NCBI RefSeq assembly: GCF_000178835.2 | Contig: NC_015275.1 | Location: forward strand, 2,749,001 to 2,813,000 | Origin: Cellulosilyticum lentocellum DSM 5427 | GTDB lineage: Bacteria; Bacillota; Clostridia; Lachnospirales; Cellulosilyticaceae | Reading direction: 5' to 3' | DNA length: 64,000 nucleotides | Part shown: positions 51,554 to 61,466 of the stretch, piece by piece | Layout of the letters: each line of letters starts with the position of its first letter | How positions within the stretch are numbered: the stretch's first letter is position 1 | Made by a program: the position numbers and the translations under genes | The notes under the pieces: generated by a model | Databases searched by the model: none | What the model was told of the DNA's origin: nothing | The model's input: only the letters and a program-made list of their open reading frames with translations

Positions 51554-52489
51554 TTATGCTTTTTTAATTTGTTTAGCTTGTTTCACTTTGTTACCCTTTC
51601 TATGTGTAAACTCGTACCAAATTGGACTTGCTACAAAAATAGAAGAGTATGTTCCCGCTAAAATACCAATAATGAGTGGGAAAGCAAAATCTTTTACAGA
51701 ATCTGTTCCTAATGCAAATAAGAGAATAACCATAACGACAGTTGTAAGTGAAGTTGCAATAGAACGACCTATTGTTTGATTAATACTACTATCCACCAAT
51801 TCTTCGTTTGCCGCTGCATGGTCTTTTAAGCCCACTTTTTCTTTGTTTTCTCTTATACGGTCAAAAATAACAATCGTATCATTAATAGAATAACCTACAA
51901 TAGTAAGCATTGCCGCAATAAAAGAGTTATTAAGTGGAATACGGAAAATAGCATATACACTTAACATCACAAGAACATCATGAGCTAATGCAATAACTGC
52001 ACTTGTTCCAAAACGATAATCTTTAAAACGAAAACTAACATAGACTAAAATAAGTGCAATACCTACTACTACTGCTTTAATGGCCCCTACTTTAATATCT
52101 TTACTGATTGTTGGTGAAAAGTCTTCATCTCTTAAAGCAATATCATCTTTTAAATCATACTTTTCTTTAATGGCCTCGAAAAGCTCTTTTCTAGTTGAGG
52201 CATCTTCACGTGTCATAGTGATTAAAACACCTGTATCTCCTGCGGAAGTAATACGTGCACCTGTATTACCTGTTACTTCTTCTGTGATAGCTAGTAATTC
52301 ACTTCTTAATTCATTATTAAAAGGACGTTCCATGTTCACTTGAATAAGAGAACCACCTGTAAATTCGATATCTTGATTAAAAGCACCTTGCCCTCTAACT
52401 GCATTCATTACCATGAAAACTAATCCAATAAGGATAACTATAATAGATATGGCATAATATTTTTTTCTATTCTGGATAACTTTCATCAT
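51554..52489 (-). CDS. secF: Protein translocase subunit SecF
   Basis: 311 residues, six helices. The first helix is followed by FNQDIEFTGGSLIQV and a P-domain, and AAMLTIVGYSINDTIVIFDRIREN is the hallmark. It works with SecD and SecYEG using proton motive force to pull exported proteins. It starts directly after the secD stop. Confidence 0.97.
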   Translation of the reverse strand: MMKVIQNRKKYYAISIIVILIGLVFMVMNAVRGQGAFNQDIEFTGGSLIQVNMERPFNNELRSELLAITEEVTGNTGARITSAGDTGVLITMTREDASTRKELFEAIKEKYDLKDDIALRDEDFSPTISKDIKVGAIKAVVVGIALILVYVSFRFKDYRFGTSAVIALAHDVLVMLSVYAIFRIPLNNSFIAAMLTIVGYSINDTIVIFDRIRENKEKVGLKDHAAANEELVDSSINQTIGRSIATSLTTVVMVILLFALGTDSVKDFAFPLIIGILAGTYSSIFVASPIWYEFTHRKGNKVKQAKQIKKA

Positions 52490-54007
52490 TTAGGCCTCCT
52501 TTCCAAGCTTTTTGATATTGGTATAAAAGGATGGCTTTCTTAAGTCCATACCTACAAAAGCTTTAAGAAGACTACGTGTAATAACAAGGGCTGTAAACAT
52601 AGAAATAACAATACCAATCATTAAAGTTGTTGCAAAGCTCTTAATAAGGCCTGTTCCAAAGAAGTATAATACAACCGCTGCAATCATTGTTGTTACATTT
52701 CCATCTAAAATCGCACTAAAAGCCTTACTAAAACCAGCATCTACTGCAGCTCTTACACCTCTGCCTAATGCGAGTTCTTCCTTAATACGTGCGAAAATAA
52801 TAACGTTAGCATCTACTGCCATACCAATGGATAATAAAATACCTGCAATACCTGGGAGTGTCAAAGTTGCATTCAATGCCGTTAACGTTAATACCATTAA
52901 ACCGACATAAAGGACTAACGCAATATCTGCTGCCACACCACACATCCTATACATTGCAACCATAAAGATTAAAATAATAACAAAACCAATGGCACCGGCT
53001 AATAAACTAGAGTTAAGTGCATCAATACCTAATTTAGCCCCTACACCTGTTGCACTAATAGCTTCAAGTGTAAATGGTAATGCCCCTGCATTAATCCCAT
53101 TAGCTAAATCCTGAGCTTCTTCAATAGTAAAGTTACCAGAAATAATGCCGCTTCCATCTGTAATATGGGCACTAATTTGAGGCATTGAAAGCACGGTTTC
53201 ATCTAACATAATCAAAATAGTACTTCCAATATTATTAGCAGTAAAGTCAGAGAAAAGCTTTGTTCCTTCACTGTCCATTTCAATTCCTACGAAGTATTCG
53301 CCTGTTTGTGAATTTTGCCCAGCTCTTGCACTTTTGACATTTTTACCAGTTACAATCTCATTTCCTGACATGTCAATAAAACGAAGCATACCTGCTGCTC
53401 CAATTTCATCTACAGCTTTTTGTGGATCTTCTACACCTGGAATATCTACTCTTAAACGTTTTGTTCCTTCAATAGCAACTTCTGCTTCCGTATAACCTTT
53501 AGCATCCAAACGTTTTTGAATAAGAGCCTGTGCTGCTTCCATAGCAGATCTTAATTCTTCAGCTGACATATCACCTTCAAGTTCTGGTTCATAAACAATA
53601 TTAACGCCACCTTGAAGGTCTAATCCTAGTTTAATTCTGTTACTTTCAAAGAATCCTGATTTTTTCGTTGACGCTGAAGTGTCACCCTTTTCCCCTGCTA
53701 CTTCTGCATTAGTAGCTTGATCAGTGTCATCAATACTTTCTCCTTGATCCTTTGTTTCGTCTGTTTCTGTATTATTTTCTTGTGCTGCTTCATCTTTTGT
53801 TTCATTGTCAGTTGATGGTGTTGGACTTTCTGCACCTTCCTCCGACGTTTCTTCATTACTAGCTCCAGCAACTTGTTCTACTTTAGTAGATTGACCTTGT
53901 CCTACAGCAGTGCAAGCTATGTAAGCAAGTCCGCTAACACCTACAATGATTACAATCATAATCACAAGTGTCAAGATACTGTTAAGCTTTTTGTTCTTGG
54001 CTTTCAT
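52490..54007 (-). CDS. secD: Protein translocase subunit SecD with an acidic insertion
   Basis: 505 residues. First helix at about 10-30, then a 78-residue Glu/Asp/Thr/Gln-rich low-complexity stretch (about 38-116) not usual in SecD, then LGLDLQGGVNIVYEPE, the P1 domain, and the helices with GIAGILLSIGMAVDANVIIFARIKEEL (in two halves). AAGGAGG lies before the start. The insertion faces outside. Confidence 0.96.
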   Translation of the reverse strand: MKAKNKKLNSILTLVIMIVIIVGVSGLAYIACTAVGQGQSTKVEQVAGASNEETSEEGAESPTPSTDNETKDEAAQENNTETDETKDQGESIDDTDQATNAEVAGEKGDTSASTKKSGFFESNRIKLGLDLQGGVNIVYEPELEGDMSAEELRSAMEAAQALIQKRLDAKGYTEAEVAIEGTKRLRVDIPGVEDPQKAVDEIGAAGMLRFIDMSGNEIVTGKNVKSARAGQNSQTGEYFVGIEMDSEGTKLFSDFTANNIGSTILIMLDETVLSMPQISAHITDGSGIISGNFTIEEAQDLANGINAGALPFTLEAISATGVGAKLGIDALNSSLLAGAIGFVIILIFMVAMYRMCGVAADIALVLYVGLMVLTLTALNATLTLPGIAGILLSIGMAVDANVIIFARIKEELALGRGVRAAVDAGFSKAFSAILDGNVTTMIAAVVLYFFGTGLIKSFATTLMIGIVISMFTALVITRSLLKAFVGMDLRKPSFYTNIKKLGKEA

Positions 54008-54118
54008 TCCTTTTCCTCCTTTTCCCTAGGCGACACTACTACGATTATATAATTTGTATAAAATATAGTCAAATAAAATACGACATTTGTTGCTATTCCC
54101 AAGCCTTTACCCAAAAAA

Positions 54119-54148
54119 TAAGGCTCATGTTTGAGACATGAGCCTTAT
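54119..54148 (-). terminator. Terminator of scfB
   Basis: ATAAGGCTCATGT pairs with ACATGAGCCTTAT around four bases. Confidence 0.8.
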
Positions 54149-54197
54149 AAGCTTAAAATAATATTGTGCAATTTTAATTTTTTTATACTACTTTTTC

Positions 54198-55547
54198 TTA
54201 AGATAATTCAGCCTTAATCCCAATAGCACATTCTAGACGTTTCTTTTGAAGAGCACAACCAATTTCATATACATGGTGAATATCGCCATGGAAATTATAC
54301 GAATTTGCTGCACAACCACCACTACAGAAGAATTTAGCCCAACAAGACTTGCACTCATCTTTGCTATACACATTACACTTTTCAAACTTACCGCGCATTT
54401 CTAGATTAGTAACACCTTCATCTACTGTACCCATTTTAAACTCTTCCATTCCAACAAATTGATGACATGGGTAAAGGTCACCTTCTGGTGTTACAGCTAA
54501 ATATTCCGTACCTGAACCACAACCAGCTAAACGTTTATGAATACATGGCCCACCTTCAAGATCCACCATAAAGTGGAAGAAATTAAAGCTATCTCCTTGT
54601 CTTGTTTGCTTTACAATATATTTAGCTAATTTTTCGTATTCTGCACATAAAGCTGGGATATCCCCTTCTTTAAGTGCATAATCCATTTCATTCGGTGCAA
54701 CAACTGGTTCTACTGATACTTCTTTAAAGCCTTGCTCTGTCATATGCTTAACATCTTCTGAGAAATCTAAGTTGTGGTGTGTAAAGGTCCCACGAAGGTA
54801 ATATTTTTGATTACCTCTTTTTTCAACCAATTTCTTGAATTTTGGTAAAATCACATCATAGCTCCCCTTGCCATTAGCTGTTGGACGCATATGGTCATTT
54901 ACTTCAGGACGACCATCTAAGCTTAATACCACATTATGCATATTTTCATTTAAATAATCAATAATCTCATCATTTAAAAGGACACCATTAGTGGTCATTG
55001 TAAATCTAAAGTTTTTACCTGTCTCTTTTTCACGTTCCCTGGCATAAGCAACTGTTTCTTTCACCATTTCCCAGTTCATTAGTGGTTCACCACCAAAGAA
55101 GTCAATTTCAATATTTTTACGGTGCTTAGAATTCTCAATAATAAAGTCAACTGCTTTTTTACCAACTTCAATACTCATAAGACTTCTATGACCGTGATAT
55201 TCTCCTTCACCTGCAAAGCAATATTTACATTTCAAGTTACAGTCATGAGCCACATGAAGGCAAAGCGCTTTAACAACAGGTTCTCTATTTAAAAAGGCTG
55301 GGACTAATGTCTCATATTGGTCAGCTGTATAAAGCATACCTTCCTCTTTTAAGCTCATAAGTTCTTCATAAGCTTCATTGATTGCTTCTATTTCAAATTC
55401 TTCCTTATATTTTTCTATTAAAGCTTCTTTTGATAATTTTTCCGCTTCTTCCACTAAGGTATATGCTACTTCATCTACTAAATGAATACTACCACTATGA
55501 ATATCCATTACAATGTTGGAATTTTCAAATCTAAACTTATGGATCAT
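54198..55547 (-). CDS. scfB: SCIFF peptide maturase (radical SAM, SPASM)
   Basis: 449 residues. N-terminal peptide-binding region at about 1-90, radical SAM cluster CNLKCKYCF at about 104-112, EIDFFGGEPLMNW, and a C-terminal Cys-rich SPASM part (CGSGTEYLAVTPEGDLYPCH, then CKSCWAKFFCSGGC). It installs gamma (ranthionine-type) thioether links in the SCIFF peptide encoded next to it. Its ribosome site is AGAGGATAA. It lies 125 bases downstream of scfA behind a partial terminator. Confidence 0.96.
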   Translation of the reverse strand: MIHKFRFENSNIVMDIHSGSIHLVDEVAYTLVEEAEKLSKEALIEKYKEEFEIEAINEAYEELMSLKEEGMLYTADQYETLVPAFLNREPVVKALCLHVAHDCNLKCKYCFAGEGEYHGHRSLMSIEVGKKAVDFIIENSKHRKNIEIDFFGGEPLMNWEMVKETVAYAREREKETGKNFRFTMTTNGVLLNDEIIDYLNENMHNVVLSLDGRPEVNDHMRPTANGKGSYDVILPKFKKLVEKRGNQKYYLRGTFTHHNLDFSEDVKHMTEQGFKEVSVEPVVAPNEMDYALKEGDIPALCAEYEKLAKYIVKQTRQGDSFNFFHFMVDLEGGPCIHKRLAGCGSGTEYLAVTPEGDLYPCHQFVGMEEFKMGTVDEGVTNLEMRGKFEKCNVYSKDECKSCWAKFFCSGGCAANSYNFHGDIHHVYEIGCALQKKRLECAIGIKAELS

Positions 55548-55628
55548 TGGTTATCCTCTCTTCTTCTATTCTCAATAATGTATAATGATGAACAAGAAAC
55601 CGTAGCTCTTCCACGTTCCTTATTGATG

Positions 55629-55662
55629 CAAAATAAAAGCAGCGACACAGGGTCACTGCTGC
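55629..55662 (-). terminator. Partial terminator between scfA and scfB
   Basis: GCAGCAGTGAC and GTGTCGCTGC pair imperfectly (one bulge) and are followed by TTTTATTTT on the minus strand. It could set a high peptide-to-enzyme ratio. Confidence 0.65.
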
Positions 55663-55671
55663 ATTACGAAA

Positions 55672-55809
55672 TTATTTTTCGCAAGCTTGGTTTCCTACAG
55701 TACAAGATGTTTTACAAGCTGATTGGCAAGATGTTTGACATTCACCACAACCACCTTTTTTAGCACTGTTTGGTAAGTTTTTTGTGTTTAAAGTTTTGAT
55801 ATGTTTCAT
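55672..55809 (-). CDS. scfA: SCIFF ranthipeptide precursor
   Basis: 45 residues, starting MKHIKTLNTKNLPNSAKKGG and holding exactly six Cys at 21, 24, 28, 32, 36 and 43, the 'six Cys in forty-five' pattern. ScfB forms thioether bonds from these to neighbouring residues. The product's function in Clostridia is not settled (quorum-type or redox signalling has been proposed). GAAGGAGG lies before the ATG. It is too short for many gene callers. Confidence 0.97.
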   Translation of the reverse strand: MKHIKTLNTKNLPNSAKKGGCGECQTSCQSACKTSCTVGNQACEK

Positions 55810-55951
55810 GATGCATCCTCCTTCTCATAACAAATCTTTTTTATTATAGCATAGTCTAGCTTTATTGCAAACTCCATTCTTTAACATCTAAAACTTTGTA
55901 TAACTTGTTATAATTTTAGTTTCCTATTTGTTTTTTATCATCTATGTATCT

Positions 55952-56359
55952 TTACTTATGACAGTTAACAGAAATCATTCCTGCTATTGTGCTACTCATA
56001 ATCACTAAAAGCGCAAGCATAAAAATAACACTAGGTGCTAAATGATTAAGTTTTTCAATAATGGTACCTAATACTAAAAAGATAATAAAGTAAAGTGAGC
56101 CACCAATTGCACCCCATTTATAGCCATTTTTGTTGTCAACTTTAGCTGTATCAAAGCCTGCAAGAAAAGCTGAAGCAATTACACCAAGGGTTACAATCCA
56201 TACTTCAAACTTTGGTGAGGCATTGGTGTATGTAAGGATAATGGATGAGAACAAAATAAAAATGGCAGTTACCACATAAGCCATAATATTGGCTTTAACC
56301 ATAGTGAGTACAGCTTGTGGCATATCCACTTCTACTTTTGCTTTATGTTTAGTCATCAT
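55952..56359 (-). CDS. TIGR04086 family membrane protein
   Basis: 135 residues, four helices, with FLAGFDTAKVDNKNGYKWGAIGG in the middle, the TIGR04086 hallmark. This family is habitually found beside scfA-scfB and secDF in Clostridia, as here, but its role is unknown. GGAGG lies upstream; the second of two adjacent ATGs (56356) has better spacing. Confidence 0.88.
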   Translation of the reverse strand: MMTKHKAKVEVDMPQAVLTMVKANIMAYVVTAIFILFSSIILTYTNASPKFEVWIVTLGVIASAFLAGFDTAKVDNKNGYKWGAIGGSLYFIIFLVLGTIIEKLNHLAPSVIFMLALLVIMSSTIAGMISVNCHK

Positions 56360-56447
56360 GTTTCCTCCTTTTTACTTAAATCTATTAATATTTTACGTAC
56401 ATCTAGCCATAAGTATGATAAAATATTCATATAAAGGAGGTAAATCT

Positions 56448-57302
56448 ATGAAATTAATTGATTTACACGTTCACTCAACTGCCTCTGATGGTACACTTTC
56501 ACCACAAGAAATAGCTCTATATGCCAAAGCTAAAGGGCTAAGTGCTATTGCTTTAACAGATCATGATACCGTAGCCGGCGTTAATGAATGCATGAAAAAA
56601 GGTTTAGAAATAGGTGTTATTGTCATTCCAGGCATTGAATGTTCAGCTGATTATTATGGCAAAGAACTTCATATATTAGGTTATTATATTGATCCTGACT
56701 CCTCCGTTCTTCAAAATAAACTTAAAGAACTTATCGATGGCAGAAGCAAACGTAATCTTAAAATGTTAGATAAGTTAACCGAATTAGGCTGTCCTCTGAC
56801 ACTAGAAGATTTAGAGGTTGATTGTGTTCCTGATACTGTCTTCACTAGAGCTCATATTGCTAATGCCTTACTTCGCAAAGGGTATATTACAGAACGTAAA
56901 GAAGCATTTTCAAAGTATATTGGAAGTAACTGTCCTGCTTATATACCTCGTGAAAAATTCACCGTTAAAGCGTGCATTGATATGATCCATGAAGCAGGTG
57001 GTCTAGCTGTACTTGCTCATCCTATGCTATATGGATACAGTAGAGCAGATGTCACAAATCTCCTCCGTGGCTTAGCCTTAGAAGGGCTTGACGGTGTGGA
57101 ATGTGTTTACTCTACACATTCTAGTGATGATGTAGCTCACTTACTTCAAGTTTGCTTGCAGCTTAAACTTTTCCCAACAGGTGGTAGTGATTTTCATGGA
57201 GATAACAAGCCTCAAATTGATTTAGGTTCTGGTTATGGCCATTTAAAAGTACCTTTTGATATTTTAGAAGCCATGCGTAAATGCTTAGGGATGTCTTATT
57301 AA
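56448..57302 (+). CDS. PHP-domain phosphoesterase (RNase AM/YciV-like)
   Basis: 284 residues from ATG 56448, which has AAGGAGG; the frame opens far upstream without a site. Metal ligands: H7 and H9 (DLHVHS), D38-H39-D40 (TDHDT), E64, then AHP and GSDFHGD near the end. The family removes 3' phosphates from nucleoside bisphosphates or trims RNA 5' ends. It is divergent from the TIGR04086 gene. Confidence 0.9.
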   Translation: MKLIDLHVHSTASDGTLSPQEIALYAKAKGLSAIALTDHDTVAGVNECMKKGLEIGVIVIPGIECSADYYGKELHILGYYIDPDSSVLQNKLKELIDGRSKRNLKMLDKLTELGCPLTLEDLEVDCVPDTVFTRAHIANALLRKGYITERKEAFSKYIGSNCPAYIPREKFTVKACIDMIHEAGGLAVLAHPMLYGYSRADVTNLLRGLALEGLDGVECVYSTHSSDDVAHLLQVCLQLKLFPTGGSDFHGDNKPQIDLGSGYGHLKVPFDILEAMRKCLGMSY

Positions 57303-57347
57303 TGCAAAAAGGTGATATCAATACTTTTGATATCACCTTTTTGCATT
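57301..57347. terminator. Bidirectional terminator
   Basis: AATGCAAAAAGGTGATATCA against TGATATCACCTTTTTGCATT, between convergent genes. Confidence 0.9.
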
Positions 57348-57738
57348 ATCTTTTTTCTTTTTTATCTTTAAGATAAGGTGCTAAACGTTCTGAATTTCTA
57401 TAGACTTTGTAAAGCGCCTCAAAAACAAGTGGATGATATTTACCATTATCATTAATCCAAGCCCTTGCTTCGTCTTCTTTACATACTTCTATAAAAATTT
57501 CTCTATTTCCTTTAGCTCTTACTTCTTCTGCTATGCTTTTTAATGCCACATAGTCTTTAAATAAATCTATCTTTTCTTCAATCTTTAAGCGGTGAATAAG
57601 ACGGTCTAAGCAATTGTCTCCTAATGTGTCTAATAGCATCTGAAAAGCCGCCACATCATTGTACTGACTAACAAAAGTATCTCTTAATCCTTCTGCTATA
57701 CGCCTATCTGTCTCTTTACCTTTTATGATTACGCTCAC
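57346..57738 (-). CDS. Unknown 130-residue protein
   Basis: Soluble, mostly helical and charged, not recognised. The start is GTG with GGGGAC upstream. It ends within a shared terminator. No operon partner. The 57739-57965 region beyond it is AT-rich and holds no gene. Confidence 0.7.
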   Translation of the reverse strand: MSVIIKGKETDRRIAEGLRDTFVSQYNDVAAFQMLLDTLGDNCLDRLIHRLKIEEKIDLFKDYVALKSIAEEVRAKGNREIFIEVCKEDEARAWINDNGKYHPLVFEALYKVYRNSERLAPYLKDKKEKR

Positions 57739-57971
57739 TGCTGGTCCCCGCTTTCGTTTATATTTTACTTTACCATTTTACATGATTTAACTATTTTTTT
57801 AAATACATCCAGGCTTTTTCTGATTTGTATTTTATTTTAAAATAATCAAAACAAATAAACAATTTTATCCTTATTGATTATTTACAGCAATAAACACTAT
57901 ACATTTTTACCTATTTCGATTATGATAATACAGTAAAATGAACCATTGATCATAAGATAAAGGAGATGCAA

Positions 57972-59528
57972 ATGAGCGTATTAACTGTAAAAAATGTAAC
58001 CCACGGCTTTGGGGCACGTAGTATTTTAGAAGATGTTTCTTTTCGTCTACTCAAAGGTGAACACGTTGCATTAGTTGGAGCTAATGGTGAAGGTAAATCC
58101 ACCTTTTTAAATATCATTACAGGTAAGCTTATGCCTGATGAAGGAAAAGTAGAATGGTCCAATCGTGTAACAGCTGGTTATTTAGATCAGCACTCAGTTT
58201 TAGAACCTGGAACTACTATAAGAGATAATTTACGTCTTGCTTTTAATCACCTTTTTGAATTAGAAACAGAAATGTTAGGTATTTACGAAAAGGTAGCTGA
58301 AGTAGATGAAGCTGAAATGACTCGCCTAATGGAGGACGCAGCTGAAATTCAAAATATTTTAGATAGCAGCGGCTTTTATACGCTTGACTCAAAGATAGAA
58401 GAAGTTGCTCAAGGTTTAGGCCTGTCTGATATTGGTCTTGATCGTAAAGTAGATGAATTAAGCGGTGGTCAAAGAACAAAGGTCCTACTCACAAAGCTTT
58501 TACTTGAAAATCCAACTATCTTAATTCTAGATGAGCCTACTAACTATTTAGATGAAAATCATATTGAATGGCTTAAACGTTATTTACAAAATTATGAAAA
58601 TGCTTTTATCCTTGTTTCTCATGATATTCCATTCTTAAATGAAGTATGCAACCTTGTTTACCACGTGGAAAATTGTGAGTTAACACGTTATGTAGGTAAT
58701 TATGATGACTTTAAACGTATTTATGAACAACAAAAGCGTCAACAAGAGCAAGCTTATGAACGTCAACAAAAAGAGATTGATAAACTTGAAGACTTTATCG
58801 CACGTAATAAAGCGCGTGTTGCTACAACTGGTATGGCTAAAAGCCGCCAAAAGCAATTAGATAAAATGGATATTATTGAGAAAACTCATGAAAAGCCAAA
58901 ACCTATTTTTAATTTCAAACCTTACAAAGCACCAAGTCGTTTCTTAATTGAAGCCGAAGACTTAGTTATTGGTTATGATGAGCCACTTACAAGTCCTTTA
59001 ACTTTTAAGCTAGAACGTGGACAAAAAGTAGCTATTTGCGGTGTTAATGGTCTTGGTAAATCTACTTTGCTTAAAACCCTTTTAGGCATTATTCCTTCCT
59101 TAGGTGGTAAAGTAGAATTTGGTGAAAATGTGAAATATGGCTACTTTGAACAAGAAGATAGTCGTGATAACAGTAATACCGCATTAGAAGAAATTTGGAA
59201 CCTTTATCCTTCTATGAATAATCATGAGGTTCGTACAGCTTTAGCTAAATGTGGTTTAACAACTGAACATATTACAAGTCCAATGAAAGTTCTTTCTGGT
59301 GGTGAAAATGCAAAAGTTCGCTTATGTAAAATCTTAATGGAAGAACTTAACCTTCTGATTTTAGATGAGCCTACTAACCACTTAGACCCAGAAGCAAAAG
59401 ATGAACTTGAAAAAGCTATTCGTGAATTTAAAGGAACTGTAGTTCTTGTTTGCCACGAACCTTATTTCTACCAAAGCTTTGTAACAGATGTATGGAATGT
59501 AGAAGACTGGACCACAAAAGTCATATAA
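57972..59528 (+). CDS. ABC-F family ATPase (YbiT/YkpA-like)
   Basis: 518 residues from ATG 57972; an ATG at 57966 overlaps the AAGGAG site. Two ABC domains: Walker A GANGEGKST and GVNGLGKST, signatures LSGGQRTKV and LSGGENAKV, both with DEPTN Walker B. The linker is rich in Gln/Arg/Lys. No membrane part. ABC-F proteins act on the ribosome; the YbiT-like group is not known to give antibiotic resistance by itself. Single-gene unit with its own terminator. Confidence 0.92.
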   Translation: MSVLTVKNVTHGFGARSILEDVSFRLLKGEHVALVGANGEGKSTFLNIITGKLMPDEGKVEWSNRVTAGYLDQHSVLEPGTTIRDNLRLAFNHLFELETEMLGIYEKVAEVDEAEMTRLMEDAAEIQNILDSSGFYTLDSKIEEVAQGLGLSDIGLDRKVDELSGGQRTKVLLTKLLLENPTILILDEPTNYLDENHIEWLKRYLQNYENAFILVSHDIPFLNEVCNLVYHVENCELTRYVGNYDDFKRIYEQQKRQQEQAYERQQKEIDKLEDFIARNKARVATTGMAKSRQKQLDKMDIIEKTHEKPKPIFNFKPYKAPSRFLIEAEDLVIGYDEPLTSPLTFKLERGQKVAICGVNGLGKSTLLKTLLGIIPSLGGKVEFGENVKYGYFEQEDSRDNSNTALEEIWNLYPSMNNHEVRTALAKCGLTTEHITSPMKVLSGGENAKVRLCKILMEELNLLILDEPTNHLDPEAKDELEKAIREFKGTVVLVCHEPYFYQSFVTDVWNVEDWTTKVI

Positions 59529-59583
59529 TCACCATTCTTCATGATTCATTCTTACTTTCTAATTGCTTCACATGATTCATCAT

Positions 59584-59620
59584 AAAAATAGACTTACCCC
59601 TATGAGGTAAGTCTATTTTT
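59584..59620. terminator. Bidirectional terminator
   Basis: AAAAATAGACTTACC against GGTAAGTCTATTTTT with a 7-base loop, between ABC-F and the exporter. Confidence 0.9.
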
Positions 59621-59621
59621 A

Positions 59622-61466
59622 TTAGCTAGCTTCAAATTGACTATTATAAAGTTGTGCATAGAAAGTACCTTGTTTTAGGAGTTCTTCATGAGTACCTTTT
59701 TCAATAATATCACCATCTTTCATTACTAAAATAAGGTCTGCATCACGAATCGTAGATAAACGGTGAGCAATAATAAAACTGGTTCTTCCTTTCATTAAGT
59801 TTTCCATAGCTTTTTGAATAAGCACTTCTGTACGTGTATCAACTGAACTTGTGGCTTCATCTAAAATAAGAATTGTAGGGTCTGATAAAATGGCACGTGC
59901 AATGGTTAATAGTTGCTTTTGTCCTTGAGAAACATTACTTGCTTCTTCATTTAAAACCATGCGGTAACCATCAGGTAAGGTTTTTACAAAACTATGAACA
60001 TGAGCTGCTTTGGCTGCTTCAATGACTTCTTCATCCGTAGCATCTTGTTTACCATAGCGTATATTTTCCATAATGCTACCATTATACAACCACGTATCTT
60101 GAAGTACCATACCAAATAAATCTCTTAAATCACTTCTTGTCAAATCACAAATATCATGACCATCAATTTTAATCTTACCAGATTGTAAGTCATAAAAGCG
60201 CATTAATAGCTTCACGACTGTTGTTTTACCAGCACCTGTAGGCCCTACAATAGCTACCTTCATTCCTGGTTTAACATCAGCTGAGAAGTCATTAATAATG
60301 ATTTTGTCTTGATTATATCCAAAATGAACATTTTCGAAGGTAACTTGCCCTTCTGGATTTTCTAATTTCACTGGCGTACTACTTTCTACACTTTCTTCTT
60401 CCTCGTCTAAAAAGGCAAATACACGTTCAGCAGCTGCTGCTGTAGATTGTAATGTATTTGAAATACTTGCAATTTGTGAAAGTGGCTGAGTAAAGTTACG
60501 CATATATTGAATAAAGGCTTGAATATCACCAATACTTACTGTATTTTTAACAGCTAAAACACCACCTAAAATGCACACCAGCACATAGCCTAGATTGCCT
60601 ATAAAGCCCATGATAGGCATCATCATCCCTGATATAAACTGAGATTTCCACGCTGAATGATATAGGGTTTCATTATATGCATTAAACTGCTTTATGGAAT
60701 CTTCTTCTCCATTAAACGCTTTAACAACTACATGCCCCCCATACATTTCTTCTACATGCCCATTAATATGACCTAGGTATTCTTGTTGACTTCTAAAGTA
60801 TTTTTGTGACTTTTTAACCACACCCATCACAAAGAACATAGAAAGTGGAATAACTACTAATGCTGCTAATGTCATAATCCAACTGATACTAAGCATCATT
60901 ATAAAAACACCTATAACGGTTGTTACAGAAGTAATAATTTGAGTCAAACTTTGTCCTAAAGTTTGACTGACTGTATCTATATCATTAGTGATACGTGAAA
61001 GTACTTCTCCATGAGTATGCGTATCGAAATACTTTAAAGGCATACGATTAATTTTTTCTGTAATATCATTACGTAGTTTATAAGTTACTTTTTGAGATAT
61101 ACCTGTCATTACCCAGCCTTGAATGTAACTAAAAACTCCAGACAACAAATATAATGCTAATAAAAGCAATAAAATATCTCTAATTCTATTATAATCAATT
61201 ACAAGTGGTTTGCCTGTTAAAGCTATTTTTACAGCATTTACTAACACATCAGTTGCATCTCCTAAAATATCTGGTCCATAAATAGAAAAGACAGTAGATG
61301 CAATAGCAAAAATCATAACCACTACAATTCCCACCATATATTTCTTTAAATAGTTGATTAATTTTTTCATGGTGCCTTTAAAATCATCTGCTTTTTCACC
61401 AGCACCCATGCCACCCATAGGTCCATGTCCACCCATAGGTCCTCTCGGTCTTTTATTTTCACTCAT
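59622..61466 (-). CDS. ABC exporter half with canonical ATPase site (YfiC/TM288-like)
   Basis: 614 residues. A Gly/Met/Pro-rich N-terminus (PRGPMGGHGPMGG) precedes six helices. ATPase: Walker A GPTGAGKT, signature VSQGQKQLL, Walker B ILILDEATSSVD with a normal Glu. It pairs with the upstream gene as a heterodimer, with an 8-base gene overlap. Probably multidrug or lipid-type export. Confidence 0.92.
   Translation of the reverse strand: MSENKRPRGPMGGHGPMGGMGAGEKADDFKGTMKKLINYLKKYMVGIVVVMIFAIASTVFSIYGPDILGDATDVLVNAVKIALTGKPLVIDYNRIRDILLLLLALYLLSGVFSYIQGWVMTGISQKVTYKLRNDITEKINRMPLKYFDTHTHGEVLSRITNDIDTVSQTLGQSLTQIITSVTTVIGVFIMMLSISWIMTLAALVVIPLSMFFVMGVVKKSQKYFRSQQEYLGHINGHVEEMYGGHVVVKAFNGEEDSIKQFNAYNETLYHSAWKSQFISGMMMPIMGFIGNLGYVLVCILGGVLAVKNTVSIGDIQAFIQYMRNFTQPLSQIASISNTLQSTAAAAERVFAFLDEEEESVESSTPVKLENPEGQVTFENVHFGYNQDKIIINDFSADVKPGMKVAIVGPTGAGKTTVVKLLMRFYDLQSGKIKIDGHDICDLTRSDLRDLFGMVLQDTWLYNGSIMENIRYGKQDATDEEVIEAAKAAHVHSFVKTLPDGYRMVLNEEASNVSQGQKQLLTIARAILSDPTILILDEATSSVDTRTEVLIQKAMENLMKGRTSFIIAHRLSTIRDADLILVMKDGDIIEKGTHEELLKQGTFYAQLYNSQFEAS

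Noticed and set aside
57972-59528. ABC-F gene as an antibiotic resistance determinant
   Set aside because: It resembles the YbiT/YkpA-type group, not the resistance types such as Vga, Lsa or OptrA, and has no mobile context.
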